33,699 nt of DNA from Pseudomonas viridiflava. GTDB taxonomy: Bacteria > Pseudomonadota > Gammaproteobacteria > Pseudomonadales > Pseudomonadaceae. Location: the NCBI RefSeq assembly GCF_001642795.1, contig NZ_LKEH01000035.1, positions 1-33,699 of the forward strand, given 5' to 3'. A model generated the notes under the pieces. It did not search any database and was not told the DNA's origin. It worked only from the letters and a program-made list of their open reading frames with translations. Position numbers and translations under genes: made by a program. Numbering within the stretch: position 1 is the stretch's first letter; the number at the start of each line of letters is the position of its first letter. Positions 31,923 to 33,699 of this stretch are shown piece after piece.

Positions 31923-33313
31923 GCCAGATGCGCCAGGGCGTGGCGGAAGGCGGGCGGCAGGCTGTCGCCAAAACGCACACGTCCGTCGGCCTGCGTGAAG
32001 ATGCCCATTTTTTCCAGCCAGGCCTCGTATTCCGGAGCCGGACGCAGGCCCAGGCTTTGCCGGGCATAGAGCGCGTCGTGGAACGAGGTGGTCTGGTAGT
32101 TGAGCATGATGTCGTCGGAGCCGGGGATACCCATGATGAAGTTGATCCCGGCGACGCCCAGCAGCGTGAGCAGCGTGTCCATGTCGTCCTGATCGGCTTC
32201 GGCATGGTTGGTGTAGCAGATATCGCAGCCCATCGGCACGCCCAGCAATTTGCCGCAAAAGTGGTCTTCAAGGCCGGCGCGGATGATCTGCTTGCCGTTG
32301 TACAGGTACTCCGGGCCGATGAAGCCAACCACGGTGTTGACCAGAAACGGATTGAAATGCCGTGCAACCGCGTAGGCGCGGGTCTCGCAGGTCTGTTGAT
32401 CGACCCCATGGTGCGCGTTCGCCGACAGCGCACTGCCTTGTCCGGTCTCGAAATACATCAGGTTCTGCCCGAGCGTGCCTCGGTTGAGGCTCAGTCCCGC
32501 TTCGTAACCTTCCTGCAGCAGGTTCAGGTTGATACCGAAGCTGGCGTTGGCAGCTTCTGTGCCGGTGATCGACTGGAACACCAGGTCCACCGGCACGCCA
32601 CGGTTGATCACTTCAATGGACGTCGTAACGTGGGTCAGCACGCAGGACTGGGTCGGAATCTCGTAGCGCTGGACGATGGCGTCGAGCATTTCCAGCAACG
32701 CGATGATGGACGAGGTGCTGTCGGTGGCCGGGTTGATGCCAATCATGGCGTCGCCGTTACCGTACAGCAGACCGTCCAGCACGCTGGCTGCAATACCGGA
32801 GGGATCATCGGTCGGGTGATTGGGCTGCAGGCGGGTCGACAGGCGACCGCGCAGGCCGACGGTGTTGCGAAAGCGCGTGACGACGCGGATTTTCTGCGAA
32901 ACCAGTACCAGATCCTGTACACGCATGATCTTCGAAACGGCGGCAGCCATTTCCGGCGTCAGACCGGGAGCCAGTGCTCGCAGGCTGGTTTCATCGGTCT
33001 GATCGCTGAGCAGCCAGTCGCGAAAGCCGCCGACGGTCAGGTGACTGACAGGCGCGAAGGCGAGGGCGTCGTGGGTGTCGATGATCAGCCGCGTGACTTC
33101 GTCGTCTTCGTAAGGAATCAGCGCTTCTTCAAGAAAGTGCTTGAGCGGGATGTTGGCCAGCGCCATCTGCGCGGCTACACGCTCGCCATCGTTCTGCGCT
33201 GCGACGCCGGCCAGAAAATCGCCGGAACGCGCAGGGCTGGCCTTGGCCATGACTTCTTTGAGGCTGTCGAAGCGATACGTCTGCGCGCCGACAGAATGAG
33301 AAAAGCTCGCCAT
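31919..33313 (-). CDS. eutB: Ethanolamine ammonia-lyase large subunit
   Basis: The 464-residue catalytic subunit has the family barrel with AKASPARSGDFLAGVAA, GLLYGNGDAMIGINPATDST, FQSITGTEAANASFGINL, MYFETGQGSALSANAHHGVDQQTCE and MGCDICYTNHAEADQDDM. The length is normal for EutB. The ATG at 33313 has GGAG 7 nt upstream. The window holds no microcompartment shell genes near eutBC, in line with the short ethanolamine pathway of pseudomonads, which use it mainly as nitrogen or carbon source through acetaldehyde oxidation. Confidence 0.96.
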   Translation of the reverse strand: MASFSHSVGAQTYRFDSLKEVMAKASPARSGDFLAGVAAQNDGERVAAQMALANIPLKHFLEEALIPYEDDEVTRLIIDTHDALAFAPVSHLTVGGFRDWLLSDQTDETSLRALAPGLTPEMAAAVSKIMRVQDLVLVSQKIRVVTRFRNTVGLRGRLSTRLQPNHPTDDPSGIAASVLDGLLYGNGDAMIGINPATDSTSSIIALLEMLDAIVQRYEIPTQSCVLTHVTTSIEVINRGVPVDLVFQSITGTEAANASFGINLNLLQEGYEAGLSLNRGTLGQNLMYFETGQGSALSANAHHGVDQQTCETRAYAVARHFNPFLVNTVVGFIGPEYLYNGKQIIRAGLEDHFCGKLLGVPMGCDICYTNHAEADQDDMDTLLTLLGVAGINFIMGIPGSDDIMLNYQTTSFHDALYARQSLGLRPAPEYEAWLEKMGIFTQADGRVRFGDSLPPAFRHALAHLA

Positions 33314-33699
33314 ACAGATTCTCCATGACGTCCCGCTGCTCGCGTCGGACGTAGTCTTTCGGCCGAACCGGTGACGTCCCGGTTCAAACGACTGTGGGAA
33401 GCGATGTAAGCAATTAATACTCCATCCTGAGGATGAGTGCGAGTTTGCGGGGCGCAGCGGGTGGTGCTGAAGGGTGATGCGTTATGCCGGGGCATTGCCT
33501 GTTGAAAGAGTGCACGACGATAGTGCGTATAAAAATGACCGCACTTACGCAGAGCCCTGATCGTTATGCATAAGTCTGCCTCGACGCTGATCGTGCCCAT
33601 CGCTCCGCGTGGGCATGCCGCCCGTGATGCTCCGCGTCACAAATGGCACAGACTGCGGATTCAGTGAGCCGAGCGCATGACGTGGATAACGCTGGAGCT
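33314..33699. other. Upstream region of eutB, no gene seen
   Basis: No gene was found. The segment holds a direct repeat TGACGTCC (about 33328 and 33373), a small inverted repeat GAACCG / CGGTTC near 33365-33385 and a hairpin around CATCCTGAGGATG (about 33424-33436). A GATCGT-type repeat lies at its right end. No clear sigma-54 site was seen. Confidence 0.5.
33580..33640. repeat. GATCGT-CCCA short palindromic repeat, copy 3
   Basis: TGATCGTGCCCATCGCTC, GCGTGGGCATGCC and a hairpin GTGATGCTCCGCGTCAC repeat the layout of the copy at 171-223 with differences. It belongs to the same family of Pseudomonas intergenic palindromes. Confidence 0.65.

Noticed and set aside
31745..33328. 527-residue plus-strand frame over eutBC
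   Set aside because: Antisense to eutB and eutC with low-complexity composition; eutBC is conclusive.
33314..33699. Sigma-54 promoter upstream of eutB
   Set aside because: TGGCAC near 33645 lacks the required TGC at the right spacing, and it points away from eutB.
1..33699. CRISPR arrays, tRNA or rRNA genes, insertion sequences
   Set aside because: No regularly spaced repeats, cloverleaf-like sequence or transposase was found on either strand.

Overview
The window looks like a chromosomal segment of a fluorescent Pseudomonas, most likely from the P. syringae group. The evidence is the gene order nrdR-ribD-ribE-ribBA-ribH-nusB-thiL-ribA, the block xseB-ispA-dxs, GC-rich codon use, and two kinds of short palindromic repeats typical of these genomes: REP-type inverted repeats near 27-103 and 6986-7073, and a GATCGT-CCCA-type repeat near 171-223 and 33580-33640. 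This placement rests on recognition only; no database search was run.

Left part (1-8240): a small membrane protein of unknown function, an OmpW/OprG porin with an Anr/FNR-like box, then a four-gene minus-strand operon resembling the Vibrio zinc-uptake zrg system. That operon has a His-rich periplasmic protein, an ABC ATPase, a MacB/FtsX-like permease and a DUF3299 protein. It is preceded by a convincing Zur box and has an intrinsic terminator after its first gene. Then come two small plus-strand genes (an NTF2-like protein and an unknown one), the thioredoxin/TPR chaperone CnoX (YbbN), and a coupled pair of a YbaY-type lipoprotein and a protein methyltransferase.

Middle part (8420-20641): a plus-strand run from nrdR through riboflavin synthesis (ribD, ribE, ribBA, ribH), nusB, thiL, ribA and a small membrane protein, with several start/stop overlaps. 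The GTP cyclohydrolase half of RibBA has lost its zinc and catalytic residues, so the separate RibA must supply that step. No FMN riboswitch was seen. pgpA, which follows thiL in other pseudomonads, is absent. On the minus strand follow dxs, ispA and xseB (isoprenoid precursors plus exonuclease VII small subunit), a cystathionine beta-lyase and a YghU-type glutathione S-transferase.

Right part (20642-33699): an intergenic region rich in palindromes leads into an autotransporter that is translationally coupled to a lipoprotein alpha/beta hydrolase. Next are a second secreted hydrolase, a glutathione S-transferase and a LexA/PrtR-like repressor that has lost features needed for self-cleavage. 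Beside the repressor are a decayed Fic gene and clustered candidate operator motifs. The window ends with ppa, mtfA-dedA, a GNAT acetyltransferase and the ethanolamine ammonia-lyase genes eutC and eutB. Most of the window is ordinary core genome. The less ordinary parts are the zinc-type operon (1.7-4.9 kb), the autotransporter pair (20.6-24.1 kb) and the repressor/Fic-remnant region (26.2-28.1 kb).
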